The position numbers and the translations under genes were made by a program. Shown here piece by piece: positions 26,696 through 35,560 of a stretch of 64,000 bases of DNA (position 1 is the first letter of the stretch; every line of letters starts with the position of its first letter). The DNA comes from JBHHYN01 sp046757565 (GTDB lineage: Bacteria; Pseudomonadota; Gammaproteobacteria; Eutrophobiales; Eutrophobiaceae). The notes beneath the pieces were generated by a model. It saw only the letters and a list, made by a program, of their open reading frames with translations. It searched no databases and was not told where the DNA came from. The DNA lies in NCBI GenBank assembly GCA_046757565.1, contig JBHHYN010000004.1, positions 11,985 through 75,984 of the forward strand, given 5' to 3'.

Positions 26696-27139
26696 TCAAT
26701 GCAGAAATCTGTTTTGATCCTCTTCCCAATATTCACCATCCAGCGTAACCGAGTGATGGACGGTATATTGCGTTCCACGCAGAAACATGCGGTTCAGGAA
26801 AGAGGTAGCGATATATCTCCTTATTTTTGGAACAAGGCACAGGAACCCTATGGTATCCGTGAAGAAGCCGGGTGTAAGCAATAGTGCACCACACATCAAC
26901 AGGATCAGTCCCTCGAGCAGATCTGTTGCCGGCATCTCGCCATGCTCGAGCCTCCTCTGGACCCGGGCAAGTGTCTGCAATCCTTGCAAGCGAAGCAGCC
27001 AGGCACCAATGATGGCCGTGAGGACGCATAACCCGATGGTAGGCATGACCCCCACCAGACCACCCACCTGAATGAGAAGATAGATCTCAATCAGGGGAAC
27101 GGTAAAGAACAGAATTAATAACAATCTGAACAGAGGCAC
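26696..27139 (-). CDS. fxsA: FxsA family membrane protein
   Basis: Inner-membrane protein of 147 residues, homologous to E. coli FxsA, whose overproduction blocks exclusion of phage T7 by the F plasmid; its normal role is unclear. Helices at about 5-45 and 73-105 carry the typical PLIEIYLLIQVGG and LLLTPGFFTDTIGFLCLVP. The start codon is GTG at 27139. It is divergent from cutA, with about 92 bases between them. Confidence 0.9.
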   Translation of the reverse strand: MPLFRLLLILFFTVPLIEIYLLIQVGGLVGVMPTIGLCVLTAIIGAWLLRLQGLQTLARVQRRLEHGEMPATDLLEGLILLMCGALLLTPGFFTDTIGFLCLVPKIRRYIATSFLNRMFLRGTQYTVHHSVTLDGEYWEEDQNRFLH

Positions 27140-27231
27140 TGCTTCAATCCACCGATAGAATTAGCTTATTAATAAATGTGTTGGCAAAATACCATTTTTC
27201 AAGGGCACAAGACAGGTATTAAGCGTGTAGT

Positions 27232-27564
27232 ATGACAAACGAGAGACAACACCTTCTGGTACTGAGCAGCTGTCCAGGCCCGGATTCAGCCGAAAAAATC
27301 GCTAATGAGCTCGTTACGAACCGCCTCGCAGCCTGTGTCCAGATCCTGCCGCACATCCAATCCTGCTTCCGTTGGCAAAAGAAGGTAGACCATGCAGAGG
27401 AACAACTGCTATTGATCAAGACCACCCTGCAACGCTATCCGGACCTGGAGAACAAGATCAAATCCATGCATCCCTATGAACTTCCCGAGATCATCGCAGT
27501 CCCTATCAGTACCGGCTTGCAAGACTATCTCTCCTGGATTGAAGACTGTACTCTATCCGCATGA
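27232..27564 (+). CDS. cutA: Divalent-cation tolerance protein CutA
   Basis: Small trimeric cytoplasmic protein with a ferredoxin-like fold that binds copper and other metals. The 110 residues include NRLAACVQILPHIQSCFRW and the C-terminal HPYELPEIIAVPI, both family hallmarks. It overlaps the dsbD start by 4 bases, the conserved cutA-dsbD arrangement of gammaproteobacteria. The true physiological role is unsettled in the family. Confidence 0.94.
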   Translation: MTNERQHLLVLSSCPGPDSAEKIANELVTNRLAACVQILPHIQSCFRWQKKVDHAEEQLLLIKTTLQRYPDLENKIKSMHPYELPEIIAVPISTGLQDYLSWIEDCTLSA

Positions 27565-29426
27565 AATGTAATCGTTTCCTCCTTGCTCTGGTCTGCCTGG
27601 TCACCCTGCAATGGGCCGGCGCCGCCTCCCTAAGCGAGCGCTTACATAACCTGTTCGCCGGTACAGATGCGGGTATCACTCAGGATGAAATCCTCGCTCC
27701 CGATGAGGCATTTGTTATGTCAACGACGGTGACGGGGCCCAGGAGACTGCTCGTCACCTGGCAGATCGCTGCAGGTTATTATCTGTATCACGACAAGTTC
27801 AGTTTCAGAATTGCTGAAGGTGACGCAAAGATCGATACCAGGATGGTGCAGATCCCCCATGGCAAGCTTAAGGAAGACCCTACATTCGGCAGTGTTGAGG
27901 TCAATACCGGGGCGGTGCAGGTGGATCTGCCTCTGCTAAGACAGGCCCTGAACAGATCGTCCATTACCCTGGAAGTGGGTTATCAGGGCTGCAAGGAGAA
28001 CTCCATCTGTTATCCGCCGATTAAAAAACAACTGCCCCTCATGCTGGATCTGTTCGCCACCCCTGCAGCAGCGGCAACCGCGTCCCCCGGCATTACCCGG
28101 GGGAATGCAGGAACTCTCTCCTCACAGGATGCCGTCACGCAAAGACTTGAAGAGGCCGGTCTGTTATTGAATATTTTCGCTTTCTTCGGTTTTGGATTAT
28201 TGCTCTCGCTGACACCGTGCGTGTTTCCCATGATCCCGATCCTGTCCGGCATTATTGTCGGCCAGGGAGACCGGATCACGGTCTTGCAGGCATTTCTGCT
28301 CTCGCTTGCCTACGTTCTGGCGATGGCTGTCACCTATGCCCTGCTGGGAGTAATCGCCGGATCATTTTATTTCAACCTGCAAACGGCCTCACAAAATGTC
28401 TGGGTCATAACGGCCTTCAGCCTGGTGTTTGTTGCGCTCGCGTTTTCGATGTTTGGCTTCTACGAACTACAGCTGCCTGCCGCTATACAAAGCCGGTTAA
28501 CCGGCCTGAGCGATGATCGACGTAGCGGGACTCTGGCGGGCGCCGCGATTATGGGGGCACTGTCGGCAATTATTGTCGGGCCCTGCGTTGCCCCGCCACT
28601 GGCCGGTGCCCTGCTGTATATCAGCCAGACCGGTAATGCCGTTCTCGGCGGGCTTACCCTGTTTGCCATGGGGCTGGGATTCGGCGTGCCGTTACTCATC
28701 ATCGGCGCTTCAGCAGGCAGCCTGCTGCCCCGGGCCGGACCGTGGATGAACACTATCAAGCGGATCTTCGGCGTCATCATGCTCGGCGTCGCCATCTGGT
28801 TCATGGGGCGGATCCTGACAGGGCCTTTCATCATGTATGCGTGGGCCCTGTTACTCATCATCAGCGGGATCTATATGGGAGCACTGGATCGTATGGAAAA
28901 GGGCGTTACCTGGACGCGTTTATGGAAAGGGATTGGCCTTGCCGTTCTGGTTTATGGAGTGGTACTGGTTATCGGCGCAAGCAGCGGTAGCCGGGATGTT
29001 TTTAAACCGTTGCAGCGATTGACACAAGCCAGGGGGACAGTGGCACAGACAGATAATGAGCTGCATTTCAAGACGATTAAAACAGTGGATGATCTTAACC
29101 GTGAACTTATCGAAGCGGTCCGTATGGGGAAACCGGTCATGCTGGATTTCTATGCCGACTGGTGTGTCGTCTGTAATGAGATGGAAAAAAACACCTTTCC
29201 CGATCCGAAGGTCCACGCAGCCCTGAAAGATGTCATACTATTGCAGGCCGACGTTACCAGAAATGATAAGAATGACCAGGAACTGTTACAGAAATTCGAT
29301 CTCTATGGTCCACCGGCCATCCTGTTTTTCGGGACAGACGGCAAAGAACGTAAATCCTACCGCCTGATCGGCTTCGTTGCAGCGGACGAGTTTACTCATC
29401 ATGCCAGGGAGGCGATCGGTTCATGA
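27561..29426 (+). CDS. dsbD: Thiol:disulfide interchange protein DsbD
   Basis: Carries reducing power from cytoplasmic thioredoxin across the inner membrane to periplasmic DsbC-type partners. The 621 residues comprise a signal peptide, an N-terminal alpha domain with the redox pair in YQGCKENSICYPP, eight membrane helices (LTPCVFPMIP and VGPCVAPPLAG hold the two core cysteines), and a C-terminal thioredoxin domain with DWCVVCNEME. All six redox cysteines are therefore present. It overlaps both cutA and the thioredoxin-like gene by 4 bases, indicating one operon. Confidence 0.96.
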   Translation: MKCNRFLLALVCLVTLQWAGAASLSERLHNLFAGTDAGITQDEILAPDEAFVMSTTVTGPRRLLVTWQIAAGYYLYHDKFSFRIAEGDAKIDTRMVQIPHGKLKEDPTFGSVEVNTGAVQVDLPLLRQALNRSSITLEVGYQGCKENSICYPPIKKQLPLMLDLFATPAAAATASPGITRGNAGTLSSQDAVTQRLEEAGLLLNIFAFFGFGLLLSLTPCVFPMIPILSGIIVGQGDRITVLQAFLLSLAYVLAMAVTYALLGVIAGSFYFNLQTASQNVWVITAFSLVFVALAFSMFGFYELQLPAAIQSRLTGLSDDRRSGTLAGAAIMGALSAIIVGPCVAPPLAGALLYISQTGNAVLGGLTLFAMGLGFGVPLLIIGASAGSLLPRAGPWMNTIKRIFGVIMLGVAIWFMGRILTGPFIMYAWALLLIISGIYMGALDRMEKGVTWTRLWKGIGLAVLVYGVVLVIGASSGSRDVFKPLQRLTQARGTVAQTDNELHFKTIKTVDDLNRELIEAVRMGKPVMLDFYADWCVVCNEMEKNTFPDPKVHAALKDVILLQADVTRNDKNDQELLQKFDLYGPPAILFFGTDGKERKSYRLIGFVAADEFTHHAREAIGS

Positions 29427-29998
29427 AAAGACCCATCCTGATCACGGGCATGCTAATAGTAATGGGCGGCGCAGCGGTAGCCGGTTTTTACTATCAACGC
29501 CATCAGTCCGAAACCCGGGACGGTGCCTATCAGGCAGCCTCGCAGTCCGTCATTGTCAACGAACAGAAACAGCAGATGAAGGGCAGGTACCGGCCGGACT
29601 TCAGTCTGGCCGATGTCAACGGCCGTATGCACCATATCAGTGAATGGGATGGCCGGGTGGTGGCGTTGAATTTCTGGGCCACATGGTGTCCGCCCTGCCT
29701 CAAGGAGATCCCGGAATTTATCAAATTGCAGGCACAATACAGAGATCGGGGACTGCAGTTTATTGGCATCGCGCTACAACGCCCCGAGGATGTCACTGAA
29801 TTTATGCAGACACAGGGAATGAACTATCCGGTATTGGCCGGCGAACGGGCCGTTATTAAAATCACCAAATCCTATGGAAATGATATCGGGGCTTTGCCTT
29901 ACACGGTGATCGTCGACCGTAACGGCCGGATTGCCTTTACTAAATTTGGCCAACTCACGGGTGAGACCGCTGAACGGGTAATCGCTGCCCTATTATAG
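29423..29998 (+). CDS. TlpA-family thiol-disulfide oxidoreductase
   Basis: Membrane-anchored periplasmic thioredoxin of 191 residues. An N-terminal helix (residues 5-25) is followed by a TlpA/ResA-like domain with active site FWATWCPPCLKEIPEF and the cis-proline region GALPYTVIVD. It is co-translated with dsbD (ATGA overlap), so DsbD is the likely electron donor. Targets could be cytochrome c apoproteins or oxidised periplasmic proteins; this cannot be settled from sequence. Confidence 0.9.
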   Translation: MKRPILITGMLIVMGGAAVAGFYYQRHQSETRDGAYQAASQSVIVNEQKQQMKGRYRPDFSLADVNGRMHHISEWDGRVVALNFWATWCPPCLKEIPEFIKLQAQYRDRGLQFIGIALQRPEDVTEFMQTQGMNYPVLAGERAVIKITKSYGNDIGALPYTVIVDRNGRIAFTKFGQLTGETAERVIAALL

Positions 29999-30063
29999 AC
30001 ACCCTTCTTTTTTAATTAAATTTCGGCTAAAATCTGCAAATTGCGCTGATTTTGGGGAGATTT

Positions 30064-30507
30064 ATGGCAAAAATCCTGGTTCTCAACGGACCTAATCTGA
30101 ATCTGCTGGGAAAACGTGAGCCGGAGGTTTATGGTACTACCACGCTCGCTGAAATTGATGAGTCGCTCATTGCCGAGGCGGGTTTAAAAGGACATACCCT
30201 TGAATGCCTGCAAAGCAATGCGGAACATGAGCTGATAGACCGGATCCATTCCGCCAGGGAAGACGGGACCGAGTTTATCATTGTCAATCCCGGTGCTTTT
30301 ACCCATACCAGTATCGCATTGCGTGATGCTTTCCTTGGCGTTGCCATACCGTTTATCGAGGTACACCTCTCCAATGTTTTTGCACGGGAGTCCTTCCGGC
30401 AACACTCTTTCCTTTCCGACATCGCCATTGGCGTGATCAGCGGTATGGGTGCGCAGGGATACAGTCTGGCGTTGCAGGCAGCCGAGAAACGACTCAGTAA
30501 AACGTAA
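30064..30507 (+). CDS. aroQ: 3-dehydroquinate dehydratase, type II
   Basis: Converts 3-dehydroquinate to 3-dehydroshikimate in the shikimate pathway; forms a dodecamer. Signature residues are LNGPNLNLLGKREPEVYG at the N-terminus (including the catalytic tyrosine), NPGAFTHTS, and VHLSNVFARESFRQHS. The ATG at 30064, after GGGGAG, gives 147 residues, the usual length; an in-frame TTG 12 bases upstream is unlikely. It heads the conserved aroQ-accB-accC group. Confidence 0.96.
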   Translation: MAKILVLNGPNLNLLGKREPEVYGTTTLAEIDESLIAEAGLKGHTLECLQSNAEHELIDRIHSAREDGTEFIIVNPGAFTHTSIALRDAFLGVAIPFIEVHLSNVFARESFRQHSFLSDIAIGVISGMGAQGYSLALQAAEKRLSKT

Positions 30508-30517
30508 TTCAACAACT

Positions 30518-30979
30518 ATGGACATTCGCAAAGTAAAAAAACTCATCGAAATGCTGGAAGAGTCCGGCATTGCTGAAATAGAGATCCATGAGGGAGAGGA
30601 GTCTGTGCGTATCAGCCGGCAAAGCTCGCTCGCTCCGGCACAGACAATCGTGCAGGTGCCTGATGCCGGCGTGACTTCCCGGGCACAGGCTGGGGAACCG
30701 GCGCCGGTTGCCGATACCCAGGAGGAGAATGAACCTGAAGGGAATATCGTCACAGCGCCGATGGTGGGTATTTTTTATGAGGCCCCGTCCCCGGATAAAC
30801 CTCCGTTCGTTGAACGGGGACAGCCGGTACGCAAGGGCGATGTGCTCTGTATCATTGAAGCCATGAAGATCATGAACCAGATTGAGGCGGACACGAGTGG
30901 TATCGTTGCCAGGATCATGGTTGAAAACGGAGAACCGGTAGAGTATGGACAGCCTCTGTTTGTGCTTCGTGAGGAATAG
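30518..30979 (+). CDS. accB: Biotin carboxyl carrier protein of acetyl-CoA carboxylase
   Basis: Carries the biotin that shuttles carboxyl groups in the first step of fatty acid synthesis. The 153 residues have the N-terminal MDIRKVKKLIEML block, an acidic proline/alanine linker (about 50-75), and the C-terminal biotinyl domain with EAMKIMNQI, whose lysine is the attachment site. The frame is open upstream into aroQ, but the conserved start is the ATG at 30518. accC lies 112 bases downstream. Confidence 0.96.
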   Translation: MDIRKVKKLIEMLEESGIAEIEIHEGEESVRISRQSSLAPAQTIVQVPDAGVTSRAQAGEPAPVADTQEENEPEGNIVTAPMVGIFYEAPSPDKPPFVERGQPVRKGDVLCIIEAMKIMNQIEADTSGIVARIMVENGEPVEYGQPLFVLREE

Positions 30980-31091
30980 GTCATGTTTCGCACTGCTTAT
31001 GCGTTATGAACCCCGGACCCCCTTCAACGTGCCAGTTCAGTATCACTGCTGCTGACAAGCTGTTATATTACTCGTCCGATTAGCTACTCCC

Positions 31092-32435
31092 ATGCTCGAG
31101 AAGGTTGTTATTGCAAACCGTGGCGAGGTAGCGTTACGCATCCTGCGGGCATGTCACGAACTCAGGATCAAGACCGTAGCCGTCTTTTCCGAGGCAGACC
31201 GGGATCAGAAACATGTCCTTCTTGCCGATGAGTCTGTTTGTATCGGTCCGGCCGCATCCATAGACAGCTACCTCAATATCCCGGCCGTCATCAGCGCTGC
31301 GGAGGTAACCGATGCAGTGGCCATTCATCCGGGTTATGGTTTTCTCGCCGAGAATGCGGATTTTGCCGAACGGGTTGAACAGAGCGGATTTATTTTTATC
31401 GGTCCACGTGTTGATACCCTTCGCCTGATGGGCAACAAAATTACCGCCATCGATACCATGAAAAAATCAGGCGTGCCGTGCCTGCCCAGTTCCGGTGACC
31501 TGCGGGAAGAAGATCTGGATGAAACAACCAGGATTGCCAAGAAGATTGGCTATCCCGTTATTATCAAGGCTGCCGGCGGTGGCGGCGGCCGCGGTATGCG
31601 TGTTGTCTTCAGTGAAGCCACCCTGCGCAATGCCATTACACTTACGCGCAGCGAGGCAGCGGCGGCCTTTGGCGACGATACGATCTACATGGAAAAATTT
31701 CTTGAACACCCGAGGCATATTGAGATACAGGTATTGGCAGACGGACATGGCAATGTTGTTTATCTCGGGGAACGTGACTGCTCCATGCAGCGGCGCCACC
31801 AGAAGGTAATTGAAGAAGCCCCCGCTCCCGGAATAGACGAAAGAACACGCAGCAGAATCGGAGAGAGTTGCCTGGAGGCCTGCCGCTCCATGCATTACCG
31901 GAGTGCCGGAACCATCGAATTTTTATATGAGGAGGGACAATTCTACTTTATCGAGATGAATACCCGCCTGCAGGTTGAACATCCCGTCACAGAGATGGTA
32001 ACCGGGATTGATATTGTGCGTGAGCAACTTCGTATTGCCGCAGGAGAAAAGCTTGGCTATTCACAAAGAGATATCCATATTAACGGTCATGCCATTGAAT
32101 GCCGGATTAATGCGGAAGACGCAGAAACCTTTATGCCCTCGCCGGGTGTCATCGAACATTACCACCCACCGGGCGGCCCGGGTATACGTGTTGATACCCA
32201 TGTTTACCAGGGGTATCGGATCCCGCCGCACTACGATTCGATGATTGGAAAATTAATTGCCCATGCCGAGACCCGGGAACTGGCCCTGGCAAGAATGTCG
32301 ATAGCCCTCTCTGAAATAATCATTGAAGGAATTAACACCAACATAGCCCTGCATGAAAAGCTCATCGACGATGCCGCGTTTGTCGCCGGTGGAACAGATA
32401 TACACTATCTGGAAAACAAACTTGGGCTGAAATGA
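31092..32435 (+). CDS. accC: Biotin carboxylase subunit of acetyl-CoA carboxylase
   Basis: ATP-dependent carboxylation of biotin on AccB. The 447 residues comprise an N-terminal biotin carboxylase domain (VVIANRGEVALRILRAC), an ATP-grasp core with glycine-rich IIKAAGGGGGRGMRVV, and catalytic residues in EMNTRLQVEHPVTEMVTG. Length and motifs match E. coli AccC (449). It is probably co-transcribed with accB. Confidence 0.97.
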   Translation: MLEKVVIANRGEVALRILRACHELRIKTVAVFSEADRDQKHVLLADESVCIGPAASIDSYLNIPAVISAAEVTDAVAIHPGYGFLAENADFAERVEQSGFIFIGPRVDTLRLMGNKITAIDTMKKSGVPCLPSSGDLREEDLDETTRIAKKIGYPVIIKAAGGGGGRGMRVVFSEATLRNAITLTRSEAAAAFGDDTIYMEKFLEHPRHIEIQVLADGHGNVVYLGERDCSMQRRHQKVIEEAPAPGIDERTRSRIGESCLEACRSMHYRSAGTIEFLYEEGQFYFIEMNTRLQVEHPVTEMVTGIDIVREQLRIAAGEKLGYSQRDIHINGHAIECRINAEDAETFMPSPGVIEHYHPPGGPGIRVDTHVYQGYRIPPHYDSMIGKLIAHAETRELALARMSIALSEIIIEGINTNIALHEKLIDDAAFVAGGTDIHYLENKLGLK

Positions 32436-32559
32436 ACGTACCATACAGTAGCGGCCGGTCTGCTAACAGGAGCGATGATGGAGATGAGTCCTGAATTGAC
32501 TGCGCATCCTGTCTCCTCAATCACTCCTGTACCCGGCACCGTTTAACTGCTCCGCTCTT

Positions 32560-33444
32560 ATGCCCTGGTTGCGGCTAAGGATCGATACCAATAAAGATAA
32601 AATCGGGCTGGTGACGGGTCTGTTTGAACAGTTTGGCGCCGCTTCAATTAGCTATCGTCCCGCCAGCGGCGAGACCCTGTTTGCGGGATCGGCCGAAAAC
32701 AGCATCTTTTGGCAACGCACCGCTGTCATTGCATTACTGGATCCCGAAATTGATATGGATATTCTGCTCGCGTGTCTACGCAACCGCATCGGGACCGCCA
32801 ATATCCTTGCCCACAAGATCGATGTACTGGAGGAGAGGGAATGGACTGAGGCGCATAAACAAGGTTACGGAACCATGTTGTTCGGCGGGCGTTTGTGCGT
32901 CTGTCCGGGTTGGCTGGATCCCCCGCCAGACTACCCCTGCTCAATTACCCTGGACCCGGGGCTCGCTTTCGGGACGGGGACACATGCAACCACGGCGCTC
33001 TGTCTCGACTGGCTCGCAGGACATGAACTGTATGACAAGACGGTTATCGACTACGGCTGCGGTTCAGGTATTCTGGCCCTGGCGGCTGCGCGACTTGGCG
33101 CCAGGCATGTATATGCCGTCGACACTGATCCCCAGGCCATTACGGCAGCCTCGGCCAATGCAGGACGGAATAATCTGGTTGAGAAAATAACCATCACTGC
33201 TCCACAGCAGTTAACACTGTCCGACGCGGATATTCTCGTCGCCAATATATTGCTGGATCCACTGCTGACACTCGCCCCTGAATTCAGCAGGCGGGTCCAG
33301 GCTGGAGGGGAAATTGCTCTATCGGGCATCCTGGCATCACAGGCACAAGAGTGTTTGTCGGTCTATGGCCGCTGGTTTACCATGCAAGAAACGGAGTTTC
33401 ACGACGAGTGGGCCTTGATAAAAGGCCATCGATCAACCGAGTGA
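32560..33444 (+). CDS. prmA: Ribosomal protein L11 methyltransferase
   Basis: Trimethylates lysines and the N-terminus of ribosomal protein L11 using S-adenosylmethionine. The 294 residues carry an N-terminal substrate-binding domain and a C-terminal methyltransferase domain. Motif I is VIDYGCGSGILALAAARLGA, preceded by LDPGLAFGTGTHATT, the PrmA signature. It sits in the conserved position upstream of dusB-fis. Confidence 0.96.
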   Translation: MPWLRLRIDTNKDKIGLVTGLFEQFGAASISYRPASGETLFAGSAENSIFWQRTAVIALLDPEIDMDILLACLRNRIGTANILAHKIDVLEEREWTEAHKQGYGTMLFGGRLCVCPGWLDPPPDYPCSITLDPGLAFGTGTHATTALCLDWLAGHELYDKTVIDYGCGSGILALAAARLGARHVYAVDTDPQAITAASANAGRNNLVEKITITAPQQLTLSDADILVANILLDPLLTLAPEFSRRVQAGGEIALSGILASQAQECLSVYGRWFTMQETEFHDEWALIKGHRSTE

Positions 33445-33468
33445 TGCCAAAGATACCGATGTCATAAG

Positions 33469-34515
33469 ATGTTTACCGATTGTCCCGGTTGCAGCAGACA
33501 GTTTCATATCTATGCGATACAGTTAACGGCAGCCAAAGGGCTGGTAAAGTGTGGTTTTTGCGGACAGCAGTTTAATGCTATAGAGCGGTTGCACGACAAG
33601 CCGCTGCCGATTATCGATCAGCAGCATAACGGCAACCACTTGCGGGCGCAGCATGAACCACTGCCACATGAGGCGATGCAACCGCGGTTTCCTGTCCCGG
33701 ATTCAGCGGAAGGGCCTCTGGAAAACGGAACGCTTGATACACCTGGGGCAGAATCGGTCTCCTATGTCGGCGCTTTCCCGGTTGGTATACAACCACAATC
33801 ATACGAACCGCCGCAGCCGCAGTTTCCTCTCCCGGATTCAGCGGAAGAGACACCGGAAAACGGAGCGACTGAACCACCGGGAGCGGATCCTGTTTTCAAT
33901 GCCGGCCCTCTTCCGGTTGATGCGGAACCGCAACAACAGAGGCCTGAAGAAGATAATGGGCAACTTGAACAGGTGCAACCACCACAGGAATATGCGTTTA
34001 ACGGGGATGATCGGGTTGATGTCCGGCCGTCAAGACCGGGAATGGTGTTGTCCTTGTTTTGGACTGCCGGCGTCCTGTTGTTAACGGTTGTCGCCATAAC
34101 CCAGCTTGCCTGGTTTAACCGGGATCAATTATTGAGCCGGTATCCGGCGATGATGCCCTGGGTAATCAGGCTCTGTGACCGGATGCAATGCCAGGTATTT
34201 CGCCATCGGGACGTAGCCGCCATCAAATTGATTAACCGGGATGTCAGGGACCACCCACGGTATGAACATGCCTTGCTGGTCAATGCGACCATGAGCAGTC
34301 AGTCGGACACCTTTCAACCATACCCCGAAGTGCAACTGCTTTTGTACGATACAAACGGAAAAATGGTCGCTCATCGAAAATTCCATCCACAGGATTACCT
34401 GGATGACAGCGTTCAGATAACCGCAGGAATGGCGCCCAACAGGCTGGTACATTTTGTGTTGGAGGTTACCGGAATGACTGCAAGGGCGGTCAGTTTTGAA
34501 TTCAATTTCCTATAA
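33469..34515 (+). CDS. Zinc-ribbon and DUF3426 domain membrane protein
   Basis: 348 residues in four parts. An MJ0042-type zinc ribbon (CPGC at residues 4-7 and CGFC at about 27-30) is followed by a low-complexity proline/glutamate linker (about 60-185) containing a 45-residue tandem duplication. A single membrane helix lies near 195-215 (LFWTAGVLLLTVVAI), and a periplasmic DUF3426 domain ends the protein (residues about 245-348). Topology is probably cytoplasmic finger and periplasmic C-terminus. The function is not known for the family. It lies between prmA and dusB, where such genes often occur. Confidence 0.85.
   Translation: MFTDCPGCSRQFHIYAIQLTAAKGLVKCGFCGQQFNAIERLHDKPLPIIDQQHNGNHLRAQHEPLPHEAMQPRFPVPDSAEGPLENGTLDTPGAESVSYVGAFPVGIQPQSYEPPQPQFPLPDSAEETPENGATEPPGADPVFNAGPLPVDAEPQQQRPEEDNGQLEQVQPPQEYAFNGDDRVDVRPSRPGMVLSLFWTAGVLLLTVVAITQLAWFNRDQLLSRYPAMMPWVIRLCDRMQCQVFRHRDVAAIKLINRDVRDHPRYEHALLVNATMSSQSDTFQPYPEVQLLLYDTNGKMVAHRKFHPQDYLDDSVQITAGMAPNRLVHFVLEVTGMTARAVSFEFNFL
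33679..33948 (+). repeat. Tandem 135-bp duplication within the DUF3426 gene
   Basis: Two adjacent copies with a 135-bp (45-codon) period. The same string TCCCGGATTCAGCGGAAG recurs at 33695 and 33830. The encoded units start QPRFPVPDSAEGPLENG and QPQFPLPDSAEETPENG. The copies have diverged, mostly while keeping proline and acidic residues. Confidence 0.75.
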
Positions 34516-34516
34516 A

Positions 34517-34543
34517 GGAAACTCTGATTAAGTCAGAGTTTCC
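34517..34543. repeat. Perfect hairpin after the DUF3426 gene
   Basis: GGAAACTCTGA and TCAGAGTTTCC form an 11-bp perfect stem with a TTAAG loop, starting one base after the stop codon. There is no T-run. It is the best-formed member of the GGAA(G/A)CTCTGATTA repeat group in this window. Confidence 0.6.
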
Positions 34544-34709
34544 AGCAGCATAGGGATGTGCTTATTCAGGGCGTCCTAAAATAAATAGCCAACAAACAGC
34601 ACTTCAGAATCTTTTACTCAGCGACCACATTAATCACTTTCTTCTTCTTGCAATCCCCGCTATTATCTTGTCCAACCGCCAGATAAAACAAGAAGCGCTA
34701 TACAGAAGG

Positions 34710-35141
34710 ATGAAAATAGGGCCCCGGTTATTTCAAAACAATCTGATCCTCGTCAATGGCGATGCCCGTTCGCCTCAGGACGCCGCCAGAGTATTGGCCT
34801 ATACATCCGCCGACGGGATCATGATTGGCATGGCCGCGCAGGGTAATCCGTGGCTATTTAGAGAGATTTCTCACTATCTTGCCACCGGGGAATTGCTTCA
34901 TGGACCGGAACCCGGAGAAATCAGGAGGGTGCTGCTATCGCAGCTTGAAAATCTTTATGCCTTTTATGGAAAGTTTACCGGCGTACGTATTGCCAGAAAG
35001 CATATCCGCTGGTATGGTCGTCATCAGAAAAATATAAAACAGTTTCTCGCTCTGGTAAACCAGACAGAGTCAGTTATAAAACAGTTGGAAATGGTATCGC
35101 AATTCTTCAGTCAAAACGGTATGCAAGAGATGGCGGCATGA
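34710..35141 (+). pseudogene. dusB: tRNA-dihydrouridine synthase DusB with large in-frame internal deletion
   Basis: DusB reduces uridine to dihydrouridine in tRNA and normally has about 320-340 residues; this frame has 143. Residues 1-14 (MKIGPRLFQNNLIL) match the DusB N-terminus. From residue 15 (VNGDARSPQDAARVL) the sequence matches only the C-terminal part, including GMAAQGNPWLFREI and RIARKHIRWY. About 200 residues in between are missing: the FMN-binding barrel and the catalytic cysteine motif. Enzyme activity is therefore very unlikely. The frame is intact and overlaps fis by 4 bases, so it may survive as a leader cistron for fis. An assembly error cannot be excluded. Confidence 0.82.
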
Positions 35142-35419
35142 CGTCCGGCCGCAGCTCATCAAAAGAGAAGAGAAAGGCTGAAAGGCGCAAGGAGTATTTA
35201 TGTGACCATGTACACCGTTCTCTCAACAACTATTTCAAAGACCTCGATGGCCACAAGGCCAATGGCCTTTACAATCTGATGATTTCACAAGTCGAAAAAC
35301 CTATGTTTGAACGGGTGATGAAAGAAACACACGGTAACATAACCAGGGCAGCTGAGCTGTTGGGCATCAATCGGGGAACGCTGCGCAACCGTTTGATAAA
35401 ATATGGCCTCGACAAATAA
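35138..35419 (+). CDS. fis: Nucleoid-associated protein Fis
   Basis: DNA-bending regulator of ribosomal RNA promoters, recombination and chromosome structure. The 93 residues have a variable basic N-terminus and the highly conserved C-terminus, with HTH region GNITRAAELLGINRGTLRNRL. It overlaps the remnant dusB by ATGA, the conserved dusB-fis operon, so translation is likely coupled to it. A strong hairpin follows the stop. Confidence 0.96.
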   Translation: MTSGRSSSKEKRKAERRKEYLCDHVHRSLNNYFKDLDGHKANGLYNLMISQVEKPMFERVMKETHGNITRAAELLGINRGTLRNRLIKYGLDK

Positions 35420-35441
35420 CATCCCGGGGACAGACAGGTCC

Positions 35442-35478
35442 TAATATCGCCACGGCAGCTTGCTCAGTGGCGATATTA
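35442..35478. other. Strong hairpin downstream of fis
   Basis: TAATATCGCCAC and GTGGCGATATTA form a perfect 12-bp stem with a 13-base loop, 22 bases after the fis stop. No T-run follows on the plus strand, so it may be a terminator without a tail or an RNA-stabilising hairpin. Confidence 0.55.
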
Positions 35479-35480
35479 AA

Positions 35481-35560
35481 GAAGCTCTGATTAGTTCATC
35501 ACGGGATACATCATGTCCCGATACGGCAGGGACCTTATGATTAATCAGGGGCCCCTTAAA
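35481..35560. repeat. Structured repeat region before purH
   Basis: GAAGCTCTGATTAGTTCAT at 35481 matches the repeat copy at 19512. Further on, CGGGA...TCCCG, TTAATCAG (which can pair with the CTGATTA of the repeat arm) and a GGGGCCCC palindrome make the segment potentially highly structured. It ends about 35 bases before purH. No known riboswitch is recognised. Confidence 0.4.
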
